Positions 43,909 through 53,764 of a stretch of DNA of 64,000 nucleotides are shown piece by piece (position 1 is the stretch's first letter; every line of letters begins with the position of its first letter). The stretch comes from Lineus longissimus (taxonomy: Eukaryota > Nemertea > Pilidiophora > Heteronemertea > Lineidae): positions 186,001-250,000 of the forward strand of contig NC_088324.1 of NCBI RefSeq assembly GCF_910592395.1, in the 5' to 3' direction. The notes below the pieces were generated by a model, which did no database searches, was not told the origin of the DNA, and was given only the letters and a program-made list of their open reading frames with translations. A program made the translations under genes and the position numbers.

Positions 43909-45485
43909 TTAGTCCAGTGAAACAACGTAGTTACGGCTTGGTGTTATTTCCAATTATTGCGATAGCAAAATATAAAATTGTCATGAGAAATTCGTCAAAT
44001 ACGATGCAACTTGTTTCAACTTTGAAACGAATGTGTCATCCCTGTCCTAGTGCGAGACTGAAAATCCCTGTCGATTTGATGAATTTTCAAAACAACACCT
44101 CAAAATACTATCATTTGGATTAGAACTTAGATATTATCATGCAATACTTCGGGGCTTCTCATTGCAAGCAATGGGCTAGTGTTTTTTTATGTATTTGGGG
44201 CAGGCTTTCATATCATAGCTTTATCATTCGTGACCTAAATAACATGTAAAGCAGTACGCAAGGTATCTGAAGCGAATACTACGGTTGGCTGAACATGGTG
44301 ACCTGCATTCACAGTAGATGAACGTCAATACCAACTCCTCGGTTGATTTGTCGCGGAGCTGCATTGTTAAAACACAAATTATGACCCACAACGTACAGTC
44401 AATATATCTCATACATGTCATACCTTGCCCCAAACTTGAATTTCTATACTAAGCTTACATTATGGCCTCGCATACATTTGACAGGCATCAATATCAACTC
44501 CCATTCTATATCGAAGAATGTCACAAAGTTGACCTGCCGCTGGGATAAACATGTATACATCTTTCATTTAGGCCATCAGCTGATTTCCTTTGTTATGTAT
44601 GCAAGCCCTTCCATCAAAATGGAATAGCTAGGAACTCACGTTTAAAAAACACCACCAAACACTTTTTTTATTCGCAAATGTGACTTGCTAACTTTTTTAT
44701 TTGACGCTTTAAAGTCAGGGCAGGCAAGATTGAAGATTGCCTGTAGATGCTCTAACCTTCAATCGCAGCTCATCCTGACTCTCGCGAAATGTCTCGACTC
44801 CATCCTCGCACAGCGGGCATTTGTATCCTCCCTATGATATATTATTCAATCAATTTCAGAAACCTTTCAAAGGCCTACTATATGAGGATGGCCGACTCTG
44901 ATTAACCCCTCCTGTCTCATCAGGCTTTTTGGGTTTTGAAAAACCGCCTGGCCTGGAAAGGTGCACTTGATGACAATCACAACAGGAAGAGACGGACATT
45001 TCGCTCTGGCAGGGAATCTGGCCCTGTCTTGGCTAATACGATAAAACAAAACAACAAAGGTACTCATGTTGTTGTATTTTGTACGGCCTCTACGCATGAC
45101 AAGATTTTTTTCCCGAACAGTGAGTGTTTTCTGATATTAAGCAATGTAGGGATGGGCCAAGGAACGGTAAGACGCTTTCTCAGGCGCACACTCGTACCGG
45201 GACAGCTGGTTGCATCCGAACTGACTCAAATTTCGTTATGTTATTTTTATCGCCCATCCAAGTGTCACGGGAAAGGTGATTCTGATGTGGTCGGAATATT
45301 CGCTAGCTCTGCGCTAGCAGGTTCTATAGAACTGTAGAGAAGTGCTAAACAAACTCTTAGATATACGACACGGGCATTGCCCGGGACATGACGACATTGT
45401 CACAACCTTGGAATCGTCCTCGGTTACAGCCAACGACAACCGATAGGTCTCATAAAAAGGACGAGGTCCACAATAAAATTGAATT
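43909..45485. other. Unique spacer between blocks A and B
   Basis: 1.58 kb not present twice. The longest frame, 44,936-45,337 on the plus strand (133 codons, no ATG start), has no recognisable feature. Runs of T and a short direct repeat are the only structure seen. Confidence 0.5.
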
Positions 45486-47680
45486 AGCTACGCCGTGGTA
45501 TCTGCTGCATATTCGAATCGAGGCGTTTCGGGGGGGGGGGGATTCGGTGCAATTTCCAAAACGGGCATCCTTGCCTCACTTGTCCAGTCCTTACTTCGAG
45601 AGAAGAGCGTCTCGTCCATGTTCATTTAAAGGCTTCGTCCACAGTAACGGTGCCCTCCAGTCTCTGTTAATTACTATAATAGCTATACATATATATCGAA
45701 CTCGGATAACAATGTTTGTCATTTTCTTGCCTCAGGCTATAATCTAATTATTGAAATAATAGGGAGGTTTCGCAATCTTTATAAGCAACATAGTACGAGG
45801 TACGAATGTCTGTACGTAATATCATCAAGTCCTGGGCGAATCCATTTACGGGACACTCGTAAACAGGCTTTCACACTTAGTAGTACATGGACTCAGCGAA
45901 CTCATCAAAGACAGCCGTCGATAAAATACATCTGTCATAATGGTTACATACTTAGTACTGTCCCTCATGTTATTGAATACAAACAGCATGATAACTAAAC
46001 TAAACAGCGCAAAAGCAACAATAAACATACATAGTGATATCCAAGTACGTGCTGCCTCTAAGGCTCACATTGACTACAGAGAGTATCAAAGAGATAGGAA
46101 CATCTGAGACAACCCCCCCCCCCCCCGCCCTCATATGGAAACGTGAGTGTTTTCAATGAGTCCGGTGTAGAAGTTTGAAATGTCCCAGGATAGAATTTCC
46201 GGGGGAGCAAAGGATTCTATTATGCTCTTTAATCTCTGACATATTGACGGTAATGTCACCGAAAGAACCATAATACCATAATCTGACAAAATACAATAGG
46301 GTGGATGGTTTTTCCCTCGGACATTTTCTACTTCTACACCGGTTAGGATGAATCTGTACCGAATGACATAAAGCGTCTAACCATATTTCGAGTCTTATTG
46401 CTTGAAGACGGACACGAATTTTATGAACATTCCATTTACAAGCAATATCTCCCTCTATCTGTGCATTACTGAACTGTAATCAAAATGATTTGCGAAATTG
46501 CACATGATTACATGTACACATATAATGGCTTGAATTAGCAAAACTATAAAATATAATCGCAACGCACTTCGGTTTCAGAGACACACAATAAAGCCAAGTC
46601 TTGCTTTTTTGAAGTGTCGCCTGTCGCAAGTGTTGATACGGGTAGACAGCGCCTACTAGAATAGGGGGTGAGAACTGAAGGACTCGTTCGTCCATCGAGG
46701 AAAACCACCATTGATTAGTTAAAGACTTTCATCAGTTCATTTGCCAAAGTTTGCCCACGTCGCAACAATTACTGCGGGCAATTTTTAATCTTAGATGTGG
46801 ATATGATATTCCGGACAGTCTGGCGACAAACCGGTGGAAATTAAAGTGGTCGTGGCCGCGGATTTTTATAGATACTCGGACAAGCTTCTCGTTGATAGAT
46901 CCAGATACTGCAACCTATGAATATTCTTATCTCGAACTGGAATTTTACTAAGGTAAATCTAATAACACCAAACCACATTTATAAAACCTATCTTGCCACT
47001 TTCAAGTTTTTAAAACACCGGATTTGTATCCTAACAAATCTTTCCACCCAAAACCCACCTGTTTGGCACACAAACCATTGTTTACAACCCAAAATCAACC
47101 ATTCACAGCGACTACCTCTTTTTTACACATGCCATGATGAAATTCTCATTAGGAAACTCTGAATCAAAGGAGATTTGCATTGAGCAACTTCGACCAAGGA
47201 CACCTGGGCCTTCAAAAATCAAAATCTCACAGAGAATGTTTACAATAACTTGCATATGGTTCGCAAGGACACTTCGCTGGAATGGTTGCAATGAGTGATC
47301 AAGTCGCAGTTGTTTTGTCACGTTAACCCACTCACTACATTACCAGTCATTACCCAGCCTTTACCGCCATAAAATCTTTTCAACCTTCATAAAATAATTA
47401 TCTTTCATAACAAATTCGCGTATCGGCCAAAATAATTCACGTTAGAATAGCCTTCTAAGGTCTCATTATGGTCATGTAAAAATCGCCACTAAAGCGAATA
47501 TCTAAACGGTACATATATTGGAAAAAGATACACATGTAGCATAAATAAAACTGAATTTTATGATCAGTCATTAAGACCAGCCAGTTGCCTTAAACAATGT
47601 TAGAGAGAAACTCAAAATAGTTTGAAGTCTAAAAAGACACCCAAACAATTGTTGGAAAGCTGAAGGTGCACTAAGATTAA

Positions 47681-47910
47681 GGGTTGACTATAGGTACCGC
47701 CATTTTGGCTAGAACTTGCAATCAAAAGGCAATTAGAACTCCTTCAAAACGTAGTGAATGCTCATTTAAAACCCTGGACAGGAAGCTGTTCTCTGGAAAG
47801 CAATAAACAGACTCCAGCCCTTGAAATGAGCTTTCACTATGTTTTGAAAGAGCTCTAAAGGCTTTAGGATTTAGAGGACTCGACAAAATGGCGATACCTA
47901 TTGTCAACCC
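47681..47910. mobile_element. TTAA-flanked MITE 1, block B
   Basis: Same element as 29,409-29,638, here with TTAA intact on both sides (47,677-47,680; 47,911-47,914). Confidence 0.75.
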
Positions 47911-47914
47911 TTAA

Positions 47915-48238
47915 GGTGAAACTATATACTCACTCTTTATTAGGTTAATGTATTAGGAACACCGGAACTCTTTCAAACATCAACAAATAGGACAAGATAA
48001 TGGCTCATATGAAAGAGACTGGCGGGTGATTTTATCTAAAGCGCTATATGTACTGTACATGTACACAAAACCTTTCTGCACAAAATTGAAGTAAAAGCAC
48101 TTGCTTGTCTTTGTCATATAACATGTTGTTCGGTGGCAACGCAAACTATTATGTTCTCCGAGTAACACTTTTATCAGTTTGTGGATATTTTGGATGAATT
48201 CTTGTTGACTGGCAACATGGAGGCACTATAGCATCACC
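47915..48238. mobile_element. TTAA-flanked MITE 2, block B
   Basis: Same element as 29,643-29,965. The right terminus is slightly mutated (TATAGCATCACC). It shares the TTAA at 47,911 with MITE 1. Confidence 0.7.
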
Positions 48239-50077
48239 TTAACGAGTATTCAATCTATATCCATCCACAAGTTTGCAGTCATTCTGTAATGAGAGTCATT
48301 ACAAGCGTATATAAAACCGTAATCACTTGATCATTTAGAACTTGTGACAGGGCCTACCAGGCTTCACACTCTTAAATGTTACTCACAAAATATAGGAAAT
48401 AATGAATGTGACTCTCTTGCAATACAACGTTATGAGAGTAATAGACTGGCTTCAAACAGCTTGCAATCTCTAGGCCTTCTGACTTCTACCATATAATATT
48501 GTGACACATATAATTATAAAAAGTTACACCGAACATAATACAATATAAGTCGATACAAGTTTATACATGTAAATACATGACAATACAATTTATACAATTC
48601 AATACATAAGGATATTAAGGTTATAAGGTAGCTACCCTACCTCATGCAATTACAATATCAATACAAGTTAACATGTCAATACAAGATATACCAGTCCATA
48701 CCTTTGTTCACCCATGCAGTCAGCATATCAAAGGGTGTAAGTAACTCATAAGTACTATGTAAGGAATTGAGTGCAACATCCAACTTCCTATGTCATAATA
48801 CCGATCTGAGAGTGTCTGGATATGTAAGCCAAGCCCCATGTAGATAATATACGCATTGTCGTTGGATGCCATCCAACATTCAACTCAATCGAGATGAACA
48901 ATGCCAATGTGTCGCCTTTGTATCAATTTCATAGTTAAAAGTAGAAAATAGATTGTAAAACTTCAGAAATCATCTAAAATAAGACAGGGTTGCATTTTTT
49001 ACCAAAATCTGAAAGTTCTGATACTTTTTTTCAGAACTGGTGAACATTTGGTATATCATCTCCGTGATGTGTCCCCAACCTCGGAAAGTCTACAGTTTTG
49101 CAATTTCATCTCTGAATAACGGGAGGTGTAAGAGGTGGAGGGGGTCTGAATAATTTCAGAAGTTTTCTAAAATGTTACGGTCGGGCTTGTTTTCCTTTGT
49201 ACACCACACGATCCCTCACCATTCTCTCTCTCAAAGTCAACATAGCAGCTATTTTGAGCCCGGTGTCATTTCAAGAACGAATTCCCTACCACTTGGCTTT
49301 GAAGGTCCTGACGCACTTGAGGCTTTCGATTTCGAACCAAAGTCCGAGATACCCTGCCAGAGACTCTCTCCGACCGCTGCGCCTGTCGCGTCGGCCCAAC
49401 TCGCACACATGCACTCTCGTGGTTTGAACTGGCGGGGCCGGGTGAGGCCAGGGAATAACCATAGATGTGGTTACACCGGAGCATCCGTCTCGCATACAAA
49501 GTGTTCATCGGGGTGAAGATTACTGGAAATAAACTTATTAATATCAGGCACATTGTACTTCTGAAAGCGATTACCCAACACTATTTATTGTGTATGAAGT
49601 GGTTTCACGTGACGCCATCACTTTGCATGCTGGAGGGATAGACAAAAGAAAGCAAGCCCAAAAGACCATGACAGTATTTGATTTAATTAAGTCAGGCACG
49701 ACAAATCATTGCCCAGCCCTCCAAGAATCTATTCGGTGGATTGTAGGCCAATACGAGAGATATTGTAGTTAGATAGTTCATTCAAACAAAGTGCATTTTT
49801 GAACCAAGAGGGGAATTGGTCACTGTAATCAAAGACAATGAAAGAATTATTTCTACCGGCTGTGCTGTAATTTAGTATGGTCTTTACATCCTAAGAAGGA
49901 CTTGCTGTAATTAGCATAATTTACGCAATGGAACTCTCTACAGAAACTATGATATCAAACATGGATATTTTGGTTATCCGACATCTCGGAATATACAATA
50001 TACGCGAAGATGAGTGAATTATTAATTTTAAAGCTAATTGTGTTCATTGGGATTGACCAAGAGAGTTACCTTGCTCG

Positions 50078-53000
50078 CTATTCTAATTCGACGATGTAAC
50101 AACCTATGTCAGGCTCGTCATCAGCGGCTTCAATGCCTGGCCCATCTTCCCTCGCATCGTCACCATGGTTCTCATCACCACGCTCCAGGCGGGACATCCT
50201 ACCAACGATTGCCTTCATCAGCTTGGCGACTTGATGAGACTTGGCTATGTTGAGTTTCAAGCCTTCCAGCAGATTGACGCTGGGCTGCCAGTAGAACGGT
50301 AGGTTGCCCTTGCCGAGGTACTCCTCAAGTTGGCTGTAGATGATGTAGACCATCTCTGGCAGGCTCCTGTTTGTCTCAAGGAAGTCGTCTATGTTATGGA
50401 GGAAGACTGTCTTCAGGAGGTAGCTTGTAAGGAAGTGACTGACGAAATGTATGACGCCGTTCGTGTCTCTAATCACAACGCCACATGCCATAGGTGACCT
50501 CAGACACTTTGCTGTGATGTATGCGTCTTTGATTCTTGGATCCAAAGGTGCGATTGTGACAGGTTCTAGATGAGAGAAGGAGATCCGCAACATTCTTTCT
50601 CTGTCTTCCTCGGGTAGCAACCGCCCGTACTCACTGTCCTTGTGTGGCGGTTTCAGGACCAGCCTATACCCACTCTTCCTCAAGGTGTCCTCGTCCATTC
50701 GCCAGGTCTTCTTGATAGCATCGTCTGGCCAATCATCAACATGAAATATCGGTACTATATCCACAGAGATAAGGAGACTGGATGATATATTTTCAAGCCT
50801 TTTGATAGTCACAGGAACACTGGCCAATCCTCTTCTAACATCAGCTTGAGATAAGATGTATCCGGTCCGTTGATAAACACAAACGTCCGCCGTTACCTCA
50901 CTTTCAGACTCTCTGTTCTGTAGTGCATTATCGGACCAATCCTCTTGCCAATCATCGGGCCAATCATCTACAGGTAAGGCTGTTACTATATGCTCTGAGA
51001 CAATGCGTTTTGAAGGTTTATCATCGGGCCATCTAATAGTCACAGGAACACTGGCACCGCCTCCTCCAGCAACTGCCTGCAAAAGGATTTCTCCGCTTTT
51101 TTTAGACTCTTGGGCTTTTGCCCTAGATTCTAGGTTTTGGCTTACAACCTCATGGAGTGCTTTACTTGATAAAAACCTGTTCTTAATTGTTTTATTTTGT
51201 ATAAACTTATATCCATGTAAGTTGTCAACCATTTCGTTTCGAGAGAGATGATTTGAATGTACCAATCTAAGGAAGTCCATTTCATCAGGCAGCTGAACCT
51301 TCGTGCCCTCAGCCGAACTTCCGCATAACTCTAAACCCTTAACAACCTCCTTCTCCCTTACAAACCCCATGATAGTTTCCGAAACACCACCCTCGATAAT
51401 ATTCACGCTGCCTAGTCCCAGTACACCCGATAGTTCTGAAAGTTTGTATCTATACGCGGGTGTAGCATATTGCTCATTTAATCGCGACATGACGTAAGAG
51501 AGACTTTGTTCGGAGGAATGTCCTAATCGGTTGCTTGCTTGATAATTAAGTTTTGATTGAAAAGGGAAGCATTCATAAGCCTTCAATCCATGGATGTTGG
51601 GTCGTTTGCAGTCAAGCCCAGCGATGATAAGATATTGATAGATATCTAGGCAACCGGACTCAGCTGCTAAATGAAGCAGTCCTTTTCCATTTACACTGCA
51701 GTTAATGTCAGCTCCAAGCTGATGAAGTTGTCTAACTGTCCGAAAATGACCACCTGAAACTGCCTTGGCAATAGGCGACCATCCACTGGCATTGGGCAAA
51801 TCCAATAACTTCCGTGCATCACTGCTTCCCAAGTATTTCACCATATCGGCATGGCCACACGAAGCAGCAGAATATATAATACTCTCCGACGAAGAGTTTG
51901 ATGTGGATGTATCTGCTCCACTCCTTATTAGGAGTTGGACCACTGAGAGATGACCCTTTATGATTGAATTTTGAAGTGGGGTGTTTCCTTTCAAGTCACG
52001 GATTTCTAATGACATCCCGCGTCTCAAAATAAATTCAACGACCCGTCGTCGACCAAACGTTGCACCGATATTTAATATCAATCCATAACTAGAACTTCTG
52101 GAACAAGCACATTCTTTCAACAAAACGTCTAGAATTTCAACATAACCCCGTCTAGCTGCGCAAACTATCGGAGTGTCGTTTTCATAGTTACTGACTTCAA
52201 TAATTGCATCCGCTTTAACTAATAGATCCACCACATCCTTATGTCCTTCAGTCGAGGCGATGATGATTGGAGTATTCCCGCCATTGTCTTTACATTCTAT
52301 ATTCGCCCCCGCTATAATCAATAGATCCAACACCTCTTGGTGTCCTAGAGTCGAGGCGATGATGATTGGAGTATTCCCGTCATTGTCTTTACATTCTATA
52401 TCCGCCCCCACTTTAATCAATAGATCCACCACCTCTTGGTGTCCTTTAATCGAGGCGATGATGATTGGAGTATTCCCCCCATTGTCTTTACATTCTATAT
52501 TCGCCCCCGCTTTAATCAATAGATCCACCACCTCTTGGTGTCCATTAGTCGAGGCGATGATGATTGGAGTATTCCCGTCATTGTCTTTACATTCTATATT
52601 CGCCCCCGCTTTAATCAATAGATCCACCACCTCTTGGTGTCCTTCAATCGATACACACCCTATAGGAGTTCTTCCCTCCTCGTTGGTATGTTCTATATTC
52701 GCCCCCGCTTTAATCAATAGATCCACCACCTCTTGGTGTCCATTAGTCAAGGCGATGATGATTGGAGTATTCCCGTCATTGTCTTTACATTCTATATCCG
52801 CCCCCGCTTTAATCAATAGATCCACCACCTCTTGGTGTCCTTCAATCGATACACACCCTATAGGAGTTCTTCCCTCATCGTTGGTATGTTCTATATTCGC
52901 CCCCGCTTTAATCAATAGATCCACCACCTCTTGGTGTCCATTAGTCGAGGCGATGATGATTGGAGTATTCCCGCCATTGTCTTTACATTCTATATCCGCC

Positions 53001-53764
53001 CCCGCTTTAATCAATAGATCCACCACCTCTTGGTGTCCTTTTATCGAGGCGATGATGATTGGAGTATTCCCGCCATTGTCTTTACATTCAATATTCGCCC
53101 CCGCTTTAATCAATAGATCCACCACCTCTTGGTGTCCATTAGTCGAGGCGATGATGATTGGAGTATCCCCGCCATTGTCTTTACATTCTATATTCGCCCC
53201 CGCTTTAATCAATAGATCCACCACCTCTTGGTGTCCATTAATCGAGGCGATGATGATTGGAGTATTCCCGCCATTGTCTTTACATTCTATATTCGCCCCC
53301 GCTTTAATCAATAGATCCACCACCTCTTGGTGTCCATTAGTCGAGGCGATGATGATTGGAGTATTCCCGCCATTGTCTTTACATTCTATATCCGCCCCCG
53401 CTTTAATCAATAGATCCACCACCTCTTGGTGTCCATTAATCGAGGCGATGATGATTGGAGTATTCCCGCCATTGTCTTTACAATCTACATTCGCCCCCGC
53501 TTTAATCAATAGATCCACCACCTCTTGGTGTCCATTAATCGAGGCGATGATGATTGGAGTATTCCCGCCATTGTCTTTACAATCTACATTCGCCCCCGCT
53601 TTAATCAATAGATCCACCACCTCTTGGTGTCCAAAAGTCGAGGCGAAGATGATTGGAGTATTCCCGCCATTGTCTTTACATTCTATATTCGCCCCGGCTG
53701 TAATCAATTGAGCCGCAAGATTTTTGTCTCCTTTAATCGAGGCGATGATGATTATGGGATCCAT
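50078..53764 (-). CDS. Ankyrin-repeat / Mab-21 (cGAS-like) nucleotidyltransferase, copy B
   Basis: A 1228-aa single open frame, tandem paralogue of the gene at 36 kb. It is longer by exactly two 33-residue ankyrin units (14 GHQEV-type units, residues 45-506). The C-terminal domain keeps every landmark: GSSAEGTK at about 815, E828/D830, D1002 in ISVDIVP, LRISFSHLE, SYLLKTVFLH and LPFYWQPSVNLLEG. Changes against copy A are mostly conservative; a cluster lies after the E-x-D pair (LRLVHSNHLSR in place of LVLVSPYHLSR). No frameshift or stop, so both copies look functional. As in A, the 77-residue internal duplication of the core is present, so it predates the segmental duplication. Ligand, product and downstream partner are unknown. 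Confidence 0.85.
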   Translation of the reverse strand: MDPIIIIASIKGDKNLAAQLITAGANIECKDNGGNTPIIFASTFGHQEVVDLLIKAGANVDCKDNGGNTPIIIASINGHQEVVDLLIKAGANVDCKDNGGNTPIIIASINGHQEVVDLLIKAGADIECKDNGGNTPIIIASTNGHQEVVDLLIKAGANIECKDNGGNTPIIIASINGHQEVVDLLIKAGANIECKDNGGDTPIIIASTNGHQEVVDLLIKAGANIECKDNGGNTPIIIASIKGHQEVVDLLIKAGADIECKDNGGNTPIIIASTNGHQEVVDLLIKAGANIEHTNDEGRTPIGCVSIEGHQEVVDLLIKAGADIECKDNDGNTPIIIALTNGHQEVVDLLIKAGANIEHTNEEGRTPIGCVSIEGHQEVVDLLIKAGANIECKDNDGNTPIIIASTNGHQEVVDLLIKAGANIECKDNGGNTPIIIASIKGHQEVVDLLIKVGADIECKDNDGNTPIIIASTLGHQEVLDLLIIAGANIECKDNGGNTPIIIASTEGHKDVVDLLVKADAIIEVSNYENDTPIVCAARRGYVEILDVLLKECACSRSSSYGLILNIGATFGRRRVVEFILRRGMSLEIRDLKGNTPLQNSIIKGHLSVVQLLIRSGADTSTSNSSSESIIYSAASCGHADMVKYLGSSDARKLLDLPNASGWSPIAKAVSGGHFRTVRQLHQLGADINCSVNGKGLLHLAAESGCLDIYQYLIIAGLDCKRPNIHGLKAYECFPFQSKLNYQASNRLGHSSEQSLSYVMSRLNEQYATPAYRYKLSELSGVLGLGSVNIIEGGVSETIMGFVREKEVVKGLELCGSSAEGTKVQLPDEMDFLRLVHSNHLSRNEMVDNLHGYKFIQNKTIKNRFLSSKALHEVVSQNLESRAKAQESKKSGEILLQAVAGGGGASVPVTIRWPDDKPSKRIVSEHIVTALPVDDWPDDWQEDWSDNALQNRESESEVTADVCVYQRTGYILSQADVRRGLASVPVTIKRLENISSSLLISVDIVPIFHVDDWPDDAIKKTWRMDEDTLRKSGYRLVLKPPHKDSEYGRLLPEEDRERMLRISFSHLEPVTIAPLDPRIKDAYITAKCLRSPMACGVVIRDTNGVIHFVSHFLTSYLLKTVFLHNIDDFLETNRSLPEMVYIIYSQLEEYLGKGNLPFYWQPSVNLLEGLKLNIAKSHQVAKLMKAIVGRMSRLERGDENHGDDAREDGPGIEAADDEPDIGCYIVELE
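52247..53632 (-). repeat. Ankyrin-coding 99-bp tandem units, copy B (14 units)
   Basis: Fourteen near-identical 99-bp units. Two units here are of the EGRTPIGCVS type (one in copy A), and two carry NVDCKD, not seen in A. The order of variants does not align with copy A one-to-one, showing unit gain, loss and conversion after the gene duplication. Confidence 0.9.

Larger units (their letters stand above)
45486..50077. other. Gene-free left part of block B
   Basis: Homologous to 27.3-32.7 kb and 35.9-36.0 kb. It contains the B copies of the TTAA MITEs (47,681-47,910 and 47,915-48,238), poly-G/poly-C runs near 45,530 and 46,112, and the empty foldback site at 49,251. No gene recognised. Confidence 0.6.

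Noticed and set aside
38126-53711. Plus-strand frames of 370 and 483 codons over the ankyrin arrays
   Set aside because: Antisense shadows of 99-bp ankyrin units; no domain, and they end where the repeats end.
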